This document shows, one piece after another, positions 53,531 through 63,060 of a DNA stretch of 64,000 nt. Numbering within the stretch: the stretch's first letter is position 1; each line of letters begins with the position of its first letter. The notes beneath the pieces are model-generated. The model was not told where the DNA came from. It saw only the letters and a list, made by a program, of their open reading frames with translations, and did not search any database. Origin of the DNA: Prorocentrum cordatum (taxonomy: Eukaryota > Sar > Dinophyceae > Prorocentrales > Prorocentraceae). The stretch is taken from the NCBI GenBank assembly GCA_963575745.1, contig CAUYUJ010016060.1:590467-654466 (forward strand), in the 5' to 3' direction. The position numbers and the translations under genes were made by a program.

Positions 53531-55483
53531 CAGATCACCTCCCACGCCAAGAGAATCTGGGTCTCTGGTCCGCTCCCTGGGGTGCTGTATGGGTCGGAAG
53601 TCCACGGGATTTCGGATGGGGAGCTCCACCGTATTCGGCAGCAGGCCGGCTCCGTGATGGGGCCTAGCTGTAAAGGTAGATCGCTCACAAGCCTGCTTAT
53701 CTTAGAAGATGAGCCTACGTGGCTCGCGGCGGTGGCGCCCCTTGTCAGGTACTCGAAGGAGCTGTGGTGTGCCCACTCAGGTGCATACCGCTGGTGTTTC
53801 AGTTTCACGGAGCTGCGCGAGGCGTGGAGTATCTTCTTCGCCAAGCCCCCGCCAGCGACGTGGAGGGATGTCACGGGGCCTTTCTCCGCGTTGTACATGT
53901 GTCTTAAGAGGATCCAGTGGAAGATGATTGACTGGGTCTCCTGGGTGAACGATTTCGGGGAGAAGTTAATTTTGACGGAGGTTAGTCCTGGGCTTCTGAA
54001 GATATTGTTGCGTCAAGCTGTACTTCGGAGTTTGGAGCGAGTTGCTGCTCAAAAATCGGTCCTGGAGGTCCCTCGCCTGTGCTTCGATGTGCTCAAGAGG
54101 TCCCTGCACTCTAGCAAGTTCTCACCTGCTGGCAAGGCGGCGATCCGTCTGATAGGATGCGACGCCAGTTGGACCCGAGTTCGTGCGCGTTGCCTCGGTT
54201 ATCAGTTGGAGTCGGTGGAGTGTCCTCTGTGCGGTCAAGGGCCAGACACGCTGCTCCACAGATTGTGGCGTTGCGAGGCATGTGCCGAAGAGCGTGCAGA
54301 GATTGTTTCAGACGAGTGCCAGAAGCTAGTGGACGACATGGACAGTGAAAACCCCCAAGACCTACTCCTACTTACCCGCGGTATCTTTCCTCACCCAGGG
54401 GACTATTGGCCGAGGCCAGACAAGGAGTGTAAGACCGTGTGGCAATGGGAGGAGGATGTCACGGAGGAGGACGGCATGGTGAGGGGGGAACTGTTCTTGG
54501 ACGGTAGCTGCACCAGGTGTATCGTGCCAGAGCTTAACAGGGCGGCCTGGGGTCTTGCGATTTACGATCGGGCTTTCAGGTTCCTAGGTAGAGTTTTCGG
54601 CACGGTTTACGCGGGGCTCCCCCAAACCTCTCAGGCTGGGGAGTTTGCCGCCTTTGGCTGTTCCAGCCAAGTAGTAGAAGATGACTGTGATATGTACACG
54701 GACTGTGCCAACGTTCATGTACAGGCCAACCGACCCCTGGGTGAGCAGCTACACTACCAGAGGCCCTATGCGGGGCTTTTGTTGCACAGTCAGAGAGTGT
54801 CACACCACATTAAATCGGTGAACAAAGTCAAGGCCCACTTGTCCCTCGAAGAAGAGAATGTGCCCGAGGGAGAGATGCAGCTTCGTAGAGGGAATTTCCA
54901 GGCTGATCAGGCAGCGAAAGCTGGGTTGCGTCTGCATGACGAGCCCACCGCCGAGCAGTCCCAGGCCCTCGACAATACGCTGCTCGTGGCCAAAACTGTG
55001 TGCAGACTGGCCGCGGCTCTCCTGTTCAAGTGGCCGAGGCTCGATTTGAAAGATGTGTTGTTTCAAGCCCCTGTGGGGCGGGCCCGAGACGGGCACTCGG
55101 CCCGCCCTTTGCACGTTTGGGAATTTGTGGCTGGCCGCTGGCGTTGCAATATATGTCTCAAGGCCTCTCGGTCTCAGCTCCGCCCCCCGCCCAGAGGATG
55201 CTCTGGCAAACGTGGGGACTGGGATTTTGGGGAGATGGAGAGGAATGGCCATTTCGTAGTCGGCCTGCCGTGTGACAACGGAGAATTGTTGCACATATGT
55301 ACTCACTGCGCCTCTTTTGTCGGTCCTGGGTCTCTAAAGAAGTCCAACCTCCTTGGGAGGTGTGACCGCAAGATGTCGACACAAAAGAAGTGTCTTTGGC
55401 GCAGGTTGCTTCGAGGTCTTTACCCCAGCTACAGTTCGAGTCTGAGGGTCGACCCCGAAGGTATTCAAGACCTCACCGAGTGA
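53531..55483 (+). CDS. LINE ORF2, C-terminal part with RNase H and zinc fingers
   Basis: Continues ORF2 after the frameshift: QITSHAKRIWVSGPLPGVLY, then GSEVHGISDGELHRIRQQAG, the thumb/connection region. A Cys/His motif, CPLCGQGPDTLLHRLWRCEA, lies near 54,222. RNase H: GELFLDGSC (Asp), SQAGEFAAF (Glu), MYTDCANVH (Asp) and FQADQAAKAG (final Asp), so the four acidic residues are kept. The C-terminus has WRCNICLKASRSQ and LLHICTHCASF, two Cys-pair modules likely used for template binding. It stops at 55,483 shortly before the A tail. Confidence 0.88.
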   Translation, partial: QITSHAKRIWVSGPLPGVLYGSEVHGISDGELHRIRQQAGSVMGPSCKGRSLTSLLILEDEPTWLAAVAPLVRYSKELWCAHSGAYRWCFSFTELREAWSIFFAKPPPATWRDVTGPFSALYMCLKRIQWKMIDWVSWVNDFGEKLILTEVSPGLLKILLRQAVLRSLERVAAQKSVLEVPRLCFDVLKRSLHSSKFSPAGKAAIRLIGCDASWTRVRARCLGYQLESVECPLCGQGPDTLLHRLWRCEACAEERAEIVSDECQKLVDDMDSENPQDLLLLTRGIFPHPGDYWPRPDKECKTVWQWEEDVTEEDGMVRGELFLDGSCTRCIVPELNRAAWGLAIYDRAFRFLGRVFGTVYAGLPQTSQAGEFAAFGCSSQVVEDDCDMYTDCANVHVQANRPLGEQLHYQRPYAGLLLHSQRVSHHIKSVNKVKAHLSLEEENVPEGEMQLRRGNFQADQAAKAGLRLHDEPTAEQSQALDNTLLVAKTVCRLAAALLFKWPRLDLKDVLFQAPVGRARDGHSARPLHVWEFVAGRWRCNICLKASRSQLRPPPRGCSGKRGDWDFGEMERNGHFVVGLPCDNGELLHICTHCASFVGPGSLKKSNLLGRCDRKMSTQKKCLWRRLLRGLYPSYSSSLRVDPEGIQDLTE

Positions 55484-55561
55484 GGCGGATTTAAATTGCG
55501 ATTTAAATCTCTACAGTCCAGTCTCGCTGGTGGCAGTCTTGGATGTGGATGTTGAAAAAAA

Positions 55562-55870
55562 AAATCCTCCTCCTCCCTCCCTCCTCCTCCCCCTCCTCCG
55601 CCTCCTGCTCCTCCTCCTCCTCCTCCTCCTCCTCCTCCTCCTCCTCCTCCTCCTCCTCCTCCTCCTCCTCCTCCTCCTCCCTCCTCCTCCTCCCTCCTCC
55701 TCCTCCTCCCTCCTCCTCCCCCTCCTCCCTCCCCCTCCTCCCTCCCCCCTCCTTCCTCCTCGCCCTCCTGCCTCCCCCCTCCCTCCTCCTCCTCCTCCCC
55801 CTCCTCCTCCTCCCCCTCCTCCTCCCTCCTCTTCCTCCTCCTCCTCCTCACCTCCTCCTCCTCCTCCCTC
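55562..55870. repeat. (CTC)n array
   Basis: CTC units, pure over about 55,605-55,680, then CTCCTCCCT variants. Confidence 0.97.
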
Positions 55871-55873
55871 CTT

Positions 55874-55981
55874 TAAGTCGGGCCTGTCCCCCTACAGGGG
55901 AATTTTCGACGAAAATGTCAAAATACCCATAAAAATGATAGAAAAATATTCCAAACATAGTCTGGGGACTATTTTTTTTTT

Positions 55982-56074
<93 letters not shown>

Positions 56075-56152
56075 GGTGTCTTTTTCGGGGCATGTTTGAG
56101 GTATTTTTTCATTTTCCGTTGAAAATCCCCCTGTAGGGGGACACGCCCGACA
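55874..56152. mobile_element. AT-rich inverted-repeat element, family B, expanded by (TG)n
   Basis: It starts TTAAGTCGGGCCTGTCCCCC and ends with the inverse near ACGCCCGACAT. Inner arms match the family (CGACGAAAAT). A (TG)n run of about 45 units at 55,984-56,071 accounts for the extra length relative to the 190-bp copy at 42,271. Confidence 0.85.
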
Positions 56153-56776
56153 TAATCCTACTTCCCCCCTCCCCTCCTCATCCCTCTCACCGTTGATCTG
56201 GGAAGCGTAATTAGGTCGGAAACTGGCGCATATGCATTACCAGTGGCGGGCTGGTTTTCAATCCCAGGATTTCTCGAGGGTCGGGGACGACGTCGGGGTG
56301 GTGTGGTGTATACTTGTGTCCCCGTTCTCCCGGGGAAAGAATGGAAAACATATACACCAGGATCCCGTATACACCAGGATCCGGATTCTTGTGGAAGGTC
56401 CAGTGCAGTGCCGCAAACAGCATCGGTGTACAGAGTTCGGTTCCCTATAGGACTCGAGCACGCTGGAACTCGGGTTTGTCTACGCTCGTTGACGAGCGCG
56501 TCCTGGATTTTGACGGTCCAGTTGTCGTGGGATGTTTGCAGCGGGATCTCGCGTCAAATTCATGATTTGGTCACATCATCTTGCCATACCGAGTCCCTCG
56601 AACCCAAGTCTTACGCCCCCCCGAGTTGAAACATTAATGTTGGAGCCGTAACCTCCGTTACGGGGAACCCGTCCCCCCCGTAACGGTAACGAACGTACGG
56701 GGAAGGGGTCTCGAGTCCCGGCACCCCCCTTCAGCTACGGCGCCGTGCTCACAAGCATAGCGTGTTGCGACAAGCA
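56153..56776. other. stretch without a recognised gene
   Basis: Complex sequence with a tandem phrase ATACACCAGGATCC at about 56,350 and 56,368. It ends in a GTAACGG-rich segment (56,645-56,705) resembling 58,605-58,670. Confidence 0.5.
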
Positions 56777-57715
56777 CTGGAAAACCTCCAGACGCCTACA
56801 GCGGCGGCTGTCGTCATCGTCATCGTCGTTGTCATCGTCGTCGTCGTTGTCGTCGTTGTCCTCGTCGTCGTCGTCACCGTCGTCGTTGTTTTCGTCGTTG
56901 TCGCCGTCGTTGTCGTCGTCGGCACCATCGTCGTTGTTTTCGTTGTCGTTGTCGCCGTCGTTGTCGTCGTCGACGTCGTCGTAATCGTTGTCGTCGTGGT
57001 CATCGTCGTCCTTATCTCCGTCCCCGTCCTTGTCGTCGTCGGTATCCTCGTTGTCGTTGTCGACGTCGCAGGGCTTCCAGACAACTCCAGGGTCCTCCGG
57101 CAATCTCCTGATGCTTCCGGAGACCTTTGTAGACTTTTAGAGGCGGCCTTCGTCGTCCTCGTTGTCCTCGCCCTCGTCTCCCTCGTCGTCTTCCTCGTCG
57201 TCGTCCTCGTCGTTTCTGGGGGCCTCGGAGGTTTTCCAGACGCCTCCGGAGGCCTCCGAAAACTTTTGAGGCCTCTGGATACCTCTGCAGTCCTTCAGAG
57301 GCGGCCGTCGTCATCGTCGTCGGCGTGGGCGTCGGCGTCAGCATCGTCATTGTCGTCGTCGCCACCGTTGTCTTCGTCGTCGTCGATTGTCGTCCTCGTC
57401 GGCGGCGTCGCATGCTCACGTTCTCGTCGTTGTCCCCGTCCTTGTCCTCGTCCTCGTCCCTGTCGTTGCCGTTGTCGTCCGCGTCATCGTCCTCGCTATC
57501 GTTGTCCCCGTCGTTGTCGTCGTCGTCCTAGCTATTGCACTATTGTCGTCGTCGTCGTTGTTGTCGTCGTCTCCGTCTTCGTTGCTGCTGCTGTTGCAGT
57601 CGTCGATGTGGCCGTCTCTGTCCTCGTCCTCTTCGTCGTCCTCGTCGTCGCCGTCGTCGCTCTTGTCGTCGTTGTTGTCGTCGTCGTCGGGGGTGGCGGC
57701 GTCGTCGTCGTTTCA

Positions 57716-57746
<31 letters not shown>

Positions 57747-58365
57747 TCGTCGTCCTCGTCCCTGTCCCAGTCCTCGTCCTCGTCCCAGTCGTCGTCGTCG
57801 TCATCCTCCTCGACCTCGTCGTCGTCGCCGAGGGCCTCAAAGGGCCTCCATGCCTCCAGAGTTCTCTGGAGACCTCCGTAGGCCTAAGAAGACGTCCAAA
57901 GTCCTTCAGAGGCGGCCGTCGTCCTCGTAATCCTTGTCATCGTCGTCGTCGTTGTCCTCGTCCTTGTCCTCGTCCTCGTTCTTGTCGTCCTCGTCGTCGT
58001 CGACGTCGTCGTCGTCGTCCCTGGTGTCGTCGTCGCTCTCGTCGTCGTCGTCTTTATCGTCGTCCTTGTCCTCGTCCTTGTCCGCGTCGTCATTGTCGTC
58101 CTCGCCCGCGTCCTCGTCTCGACCCTGTTGTCGCCATCGTCATCCTCCTCCTCCTCGTCCTCGTTGTCCTTGTCCTCATCCTCGTTGTCGCTGTCGTCGT
58201 CGTCGTCACCGAGGGCCTCGGCCTCCACACGCCTCCAGGGGTCTGCGGAGACATCCTTCAGAGGCGACCGTCGTCCTCGTCCTCCTCATCGTTGTCGTCC
58301 TCGTCGTCGTCGTTGTCGTATTCGTCGTCCTCGTCCTTCTCGTCCTCGTCGTCCTCGTCATCCTT

Positions 58366-58397
<32 letters not shown>

Positions 58398-58560
58398 TCC
58401 CGTCCGCGTCATCGTCCTCGCTATCGTTGTCCCCGTCATCGTCCTCGCTATCGTTGCGTCGTCGTCCTTCCCGTCCGCGTCATCGTCCTCGCTATCCTTG
58501 TCCCCGTCGTCGCCCTCGCTATCGTTGTCGTCGTCGTCGTCATCGTCGTCGTTTGTCGTG
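56777..58560. repeat. compound (GTC)n array with five same-direction spacers
   Basis: Degenerate GTC/CTC triplet arrays are separated by spacers of about 35-90 bp at 56,777, 57,069, 57,220, 57,832 and 58,210. The spacers are rich in CCTCCAGA/GAGGCCTC. Four of the five end in (T)TCAGAGGCGGCC or a one- or two-base variant, followed at once by GTC triplets; the first ends in a reduced GCGGCGGCTGTCGTC. The long open frames are Val-, Ser- or Arg-rich and have no domain. Confidence 0.9.
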
Positions 58561-58679
58561 GTCGTCGTCCAGCGCCTAGTCCCCTGCCCTGCGGGCCCCC
58601 CCACCACGTTACAGTTAATTTCCCCCCACGGGGGCCCATCCGCCCCCCCCTGGTAACGGACAGTACGGGGGGCGGGGGG

Positions 58680-58980
58680 GAAATTCTGTCCTCCTCCTCC
58701 TCCTCTTCCTCCTCCTCCCTCCTCATCCTTCCTCCTTGTTTCCTTCTCCCTCCTCCTCCCCCTCCTCCATCCTCCTCCTGCTCCCCCGTCATCCTTCTCC
58801 TCCCTCCCCCTCCTGAGGATCCGCCCCCCGCCTCCCCAGCGGTCCGCTGGGCGGGGCTCGGGCCCGGCACGCAAGTGTGCCCTTTCGCCGGGGCGACGAC
58901 TGGCTGGCGCGCTCGGGCTGCTTGGGACTCGGCCTGCCTCGCGGCCCTTCCGAAGGCTGCGCACCAAAGTCATCCACGCG
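58680..58980 (+). other. CTC-rich tract and possible exon
   Basis: After CTC-rich sequence (58,690-58,830) and CCCCAG, a GC-rich island at 58,840-58,980 is open in three frames. One ends RRLRTKVIHAQ. No family is recognised. It could hold a small exon of the lipase-like gene. Confidence 0.25.
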
Positions 58981-58983
58981 CAG

Positions 58984-59127
58984 AGGGGGGTAGGGGGGAG
59001 GGGGTAAGGCTTCCCAGAAGCACCCTGCTTCTCAGAAGGCGCGGGCCTTCTCTACACCTGAAAGGCCCGCGCATTCTAAGAGGCAGCCTCCTTCCAAGAA
59101 GCTTTGCCCCCTACCCCCCTACCCCCT
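58984..59127. mobile_element. foldback element, family D
   Basis: The left arm GGGGGTAGGGGGGAGGGGGT is the approximate inverse of the right arm ACCCCCCTACCCCC with CCCCCT. The inner arms GGCGCGGGCCTT and AAGGCCCGCGC are inverted around CTCTACACCTGA. GCGC flanks both ends. The ends resemble family C, but the interior differs. Confidence 0.65.
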
Positions 59128-60120
59128 TGCGCGCGCCGCCAGCGAAGGTCGCTCCTGCCCAGGATCCTGCGCGCAGCCGACCACGGGGCCGCCGGTCGGA
59201 GCTCGGGTGCCCCCTCTGGCCGACGAGGTGCAGCCGCGCACGCAGAAGCCTTCGGGGCCCCGCGCGGACTTCCTCGATCCGCGCCCGACCCGCCCGCACG
59301 CCAGGGAGGGGGGGGGGTGTCTGGCGCCGACCCGAGGAACTCGCGCGGACCCCCGGGCAGTTCCTGGCCGTGTCGCGTTTGACATCCCTCGGTGCCCCAG
59401 ACGACGGCGCCCTCTCCTGAGCGGCAGCGAGGCCCGCCTCCTGTGAGTTCCGCCTCCGCGGTGCTCTTGTCGCCTGCTTCCCTCACCCTGGTGCGCCATT
59501 CGCTCGCAGCCCGCTGCTGCGACTCTCTTGGACGGCGTCTGGCGTCTCCCCGGTGCGCCAGCGATCAAGAAGCTCGGCATCCCTCTGTCCGGTCCGTCTC
59601 GGGCGCCGGGGCGGTCGATCGGGAGGGGGGGCACCCGGTCGGCCGCGAGCCCCCGGCCCCCCGCCCCGCCCGCGGAGGGGCAGACCGCGACAAGCAAGGG
59701 GAATTGAACAGGCGTGGAGGGCAGCGAGGACAGAGAAAAGGACGGAGAGAGAGAGAGACAGAGAGAGGAGAGGCGCGCGCGACGACGACGAGAGACGAAC
59801 GACTACGGCGACGCCCGTCGTGCCGCCTGGCGCCCGCTCTGGGGCACGTCGGTCTGGCCGAGCCGGGGCCGTGGTCGGGCCGCGGGCAGCGGGCCGCGGG
59901 CCCTCCCCCCTGCGCGCCCTATCGATCTTTGGCGCTTGGCGTCGCCTGGGCAGAAGTCCGACACGTAATGTATCTCAGCCTCGCTTTACACTGGCGTCTG
60001 TAGCCCAGCGGTTGCAGGCCAGGGGATATATTAACCTTGTGCGGTTGCGAAAAAATGCTTTGTTGAAGCCAAAGATGGCGTCGAAGGGGGGGCAGGGACC
60101 AAAACCCCGCGAAACGCCTC
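59128..60120. other. GC-rich stretch, possible exons, nothing recognised
   Basis: 59,140-59,330 is open on the plus strand (frame with VPPLADEVQPRTQKPSGPRA). 59,700-59,780 is purine-rich (GAGAGA). Frames overlap on both strands and none carries a known motif. Confidence 0.3.
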
Positions 60121-60124
60121 TTCC

Positions 60125-60245
60125 AGACCCCGGGGGGCTGAATAAGGAAGGAGTGGGGAAGTTCCACCCGGGAAAGGGGAGAAGGGGCTTGGCAGGACGA
60201 GCCCTAGACCACTCACGCCCAGAGGGCTGGTTGGATTTTGGCGGG
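60125..60245 (+). repeat. dispersed repeat containing CGCCCAGAGGGCTGG
   Basis: GCCCTAGACCACTCACGCCC is followed by AGAGGGCTGGTTGGATTTTG. It matches 45,900-46,012, including the G-rich part before it. Confidence 0.7.
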
Positions 60246-60562
60246 AGGCGTGTTTTCGGGGCCCTGGGCCCAGGACAATCCAGAAGGGATCGTGGAAGGA
60301 AAATGTGTCAACCCTGGGGAGGCGGTCGGGAGTTTTGAGCCCAGGGATTGAACAAGCACATCATCGGATGTCTGGGGATCAGCTTGCCTGGTTCTCCTTT
60401 TTCTGCCCCTCCTCTTCATCATCCTCCTTCTCCCCATCCTTCTCCCCCTCTTTTGAGAGTCCCCGATGCGCTACTAATTGCGGTTGTTGGCGAAACATGT
60501 CGTGGAAGTCGGTTTGCCAGCCTTGGCCCCGAAAAGTGAATTTTTGCATTCTGAATGAGCAT

Positions 60563-60730
60563 GCTATGTGGTGGGGGCGGTGTATTCGGAAGTTTGGTGG
60601 TGCAAGCTATGTGGTGCAAGCCATGTGGTGCAAGCTATGTGCAGCCTGCGTGGTGGAACTTGTGTTCTGTGTTACAAGCTATGTGGCAGCAACTATCTGG
60701 TGAAAGCTCTGTGGTACCAGCTACGTGGCG
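60563..60730. repeat. 15-bp tandem repeat
   Basis: About nine units of GCAAGCTATGTGGTG, degenerating toward the 3' side (GAAAGCTCTGTGGTA, CCAGCTACGTGGCG). Confidence 0.85.
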
Positions 60731-61115
60731 CACGCGGCGCCAACGATGCGGCCACGGGCGTCCGCGGACGGCCAACAGGCAAACACCCAGAAGCGCATGC
60801 CAGTGCACGAGGCGCCCACGGGAGACCGCGCACGGCAGCCACGCGAAAACCCCGAAACTCTCGCCAGCACGCGGGGTGCCTTGGAAGGCGCCTGCGGGGC
60901 GGCCACGGGCGGCTGCCGCGCGAAAGAGTCTCGAGGCCCAGCCACGCAAGCGCACCGGGCGCCCGCAGGGCGCCCCAAGGGAGGCCACCGAGCGAAAGCT
61001 TGGAGGCCCATGCCAATCACCGAGGCCCCTGCCTGCAATCCTGGCTCCTGGGGGCAACGGGATCATAATACAAGGGAGCATCGGGCAGCAGGTCCAGCTT
61101 ACGGCGCACCCTCCT
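60731..61115. other. stretch without a recognised gene
   Basis: GC-rich, open in several frames on both strands, with loosely repeated CAGCCACGCG/GGCGCCC phrases. No known domain. Confidence 0.4.
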
Positions 61116-61205
61116 CCTGCTCCTCCTCCTCCTCCTCCTCCTCCTCCTCCTCCTCCTCCCCCTCCTCCTCCTCCCCCTCCTCCTCCTCGTCCTCCTCCTT
61201 ATCCT
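61116..61205. repeat. (CTC)n array
   Basis: About 25 CTC units with CCC interruptions. Confidence 0.95.
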
Positions 61206-61452
61206 CCTCCTGCAGACGTAAGAGGGAGGCCCAGTCCCCAGTCTCCGGAAGCCCCCAGAGGCCCCCCAAATGGTGGCCCTGTCAGCAAAAATCGATTTTT
61301 TGTCGAGGTGGGGGGATCCGATCAAGGACAATGTTGAACGGGCAAAGCTCAGGGAGGAACGCACCGACCCCAACTACGTAGCCCATTCATCACAGATTGG
61401 GGCCAGATAGCCCACCGGCCCAAGAGAGTGCGGATCTGCGATCGAGGGCCTA

Positions 61453-61625
61453 CAGTCAACCCGCATAGTAAGGATGGGCAACATTCCCAAGGATACCCTT
61501 GCACCCTTGCCTTCTCGGCCCATCCTTGGCCAGTTTCGTTGGCTGCGCCTCGCTCGAATAGCTTCGAACTGGGCGTCCAAGGCCCTTGCATCCTTATCGC
61601 GCATCCTTACTATACGGGTCGACTG
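61453..61625. mobile_element. inverted-repeat element, family H
   Basis: TACAGTCAACCCGCATAGTA with AGGATG at the left is the inverse of CATCCTTACTATACGGGTCG with ACTGTA at the right. About 173 bp, no coding sequence. It lies 60 bp upstream of the terminal lipase exon. Confidence 0.85.
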
Positions 61626-61683
61626 TATCGCCAATCTTTCAGCGATGCATCGCCGATTCCAGGTCGACGCTTTCTTCTCTCAG

Positions 61684-61875
61684 CTGGGCCCCCCCCCATC
61701 CGAGGACCTGACGCGGTCGCTGGCGTGCGCGCTCGCGCCCGCGGACATCGCCGTGCACCGCGTGGCGGGCGACCCGATCTCGGCCGCGTTCTTGCCGCAC
61801 GCGCAGCGGGTCTACGCCAAGCGCCGCGGCTGCGAGGGCGTGGACCCCCATCGCCTTCTCCACTTTCTTTCGTGA
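61684..61875 (+). CDS. class-3 lipase-like gene, terminal exon with Asp and His
   Basis: After a strong acceptor-like TTTCTTCTCTCAG the frame reads LGPPPSEDLTRSLACALAPA, then DIAVHRVAGDPISAAFLPHA, and ends EGVDPHRLLHFLS at a TGA. In class-3 lipases the catalytic Asp lies in a G-D-x-h-s/p loop after a h-h-h-x-V strand, and the catalytic His close to the C-terminus in an H-x-h-x-x-h-L context. GDPIS and PHRLLHFL fit these. With the Ser exon at 48,377 the triad is complete. The intron between them would be about 13.2 kb and would contain the intact LINE and the compound GTC array. Confidence 0.6.
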   Translation: MGPPPSEDLTRSLACALAPADIAVHRVAGDPISAAFLPHAQRVYAKRRGCEGVDPHRLLHFLS

Positions 61876-61889
61876 GTGGGGGGATGGGC

Positions 61890-61935
61890 AGGAGGGGGAG
61901 GAGGAGGAGGAGGAGGAGGAGGAGGAGGAGGAGGG
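61890..61935. repeat. (GGA)n microsatellite
   Basis: About 12 GGA units directly after the lipase stop codon. Confidence 0.9.
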
Positions 61936-62038
61936 CAGGGGCAACCTTATGGGCGGATCGGCTCAGAGGGGTACGCATCGACGCCCAACCGTCCACTGAT
62001 CGCCGATAGGGAGCCCGTTCGCCATCGGATTCGCTAGC

Positions 62039-62095
62039 GGGGCCTATCGCTGATCTTTCGGCGATGTATCGCCGATGTCAGGTCGACGTTTCCCC
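62039..62095. repeat. direct copy of the segment at 61,628-61,672
   Basis: ATCGC.GATCTTTC.GCGATG and TATCGCCGATGTCAGGTCGACG closely match the sequence just before the terminal lipase exon. The exon is therefore bracketed by a direct repeat of about 45 bp. Confidence 0.7.
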
Positions 62096-62309
62096 CCGAG
62101 CCGCTCTCCCCTTAACGTGGTCCCTCAGACGAGGAGGAGGAGGATGCGGAGGAAGATCGAGAACCAACAGCTACACACAAGCATGCATAACCTCCGGAGG
62201 TCCGCGCAGATTTCGCGTGTCGGCGCTGGCACCCCCCCACCGTTCACTCTGGAACAGCGCCCCAGGCGCGCTCCGCACGCCAGGGGATGGGCGTGGGGAG
62301 GGGTAGAAG

Positions 62310-62460
62310 GAGGAGGGGGAGGAGGAGGAGGAGGAGGAGGAGGAGGAGGAGGAGGAGGAGGAGGAGGAGGAGGAGGAGGAGGGAGAGGAGGAGGGAGGGA
62401 GGAGGAGGAGGAGGAAAGGAGAAGGGGGAGGAGGAGGAGGAGGAGTAAGAGAAGGAGGAT
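62310..62460. repeat. (GGA)n array
   Basis: About 30 GGA units, then GAGGAGG variants. Confidence 0.95.
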
Positions 62461-63060
62461 GAGGATGAGGGCGAGGAGGAAAAAGGAGGCAGGCTCGCGG
62501 AGGCGACGGGCCCCCTGGAGACGAGCTCCTCGAGTCCGTCGAGCTCGCAGGGTGCACCTCGGCACCAGCGCCGCCATGCAGCAGTCAGTAGCTAGTCGAA
62601 TTCACTTGCCAATTCGGCACACGGCGCAACGCGATGCCCTCTGGCCGTCCCCTGGGGCAGAAAGGCCGCCGCTTCCTCCGGGCGCTGTGGTGCGGGGAGG
62701 GGGGGGGCGATCGACAGGGGGGTGGGGCAATTTGCACCTCTTGTGCCCCAAAGGGGCCCGCTGGGTCACGAACGGTGCACGTTGTCCCTCGTCTTCTTTC
62801 GCATCGCCCCCCATGCATGCAGGGTGAGGGTTGAGGAACTAGGGGGTCGTGTTCACGCGGCGGTGCCCAGGACGATGGTTAGAAAAACTGGCCCCGCGCC
62901 GGGAAATTGTGTTTAAACCGTTCCCCCCACCCTCCTCGGGCGCTCGCTTGGACGGTCGACGGGCCAGACGGAGCCGAAGCGAAGCGGAAGGCCGAGGATT
63001 TGGAAGCTACGTGTTGCATACTTCCCCCGCAGATTTCTCGCAACCGTCATCTCATCATCT
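62461..63060 (+). other. complex sequence with possible exons
   Basis: 62,935-63,010 reads LAWTVDGPDGAEAKRKAEDL followed by EAT and a GT, and could be a short exon. 62,630-62,830 is G-rich and open on both strands. No family is recognised. Confidence 0.3.

Larger units (their letters stand above)
48700..55562 (+). mobile_element. nearly complete two-ORF LINE (non-LTR retrotransposon)
   Basis: ORF1 is followed by ORF2 with apurinic-type endonuclease, reverse transcriptase and RNase H, then a short 3' region ending in about ten A at 55,553. The 5' end is not defined; ORF1 starts at 48,924. A single frameshift interrupts ORF2. A (CTC)n array follows directly after the A tail. It lies between two lipase exons, probably inside an intron. 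Confidence 0.92.

Noticed and set aside
56762-58579. 605-codon frame across the compound GTC array
   Set aside because: Val/Arg-rich translation of triplets with spacers read through; no recognisable domain.
59990-60040. tRNA-like phrase GTAGCCCAGCGGTTGCAGGC
   Set aside because: No cloverleaf could be drawn around it by eye; it lacks a matching acceptor stem.
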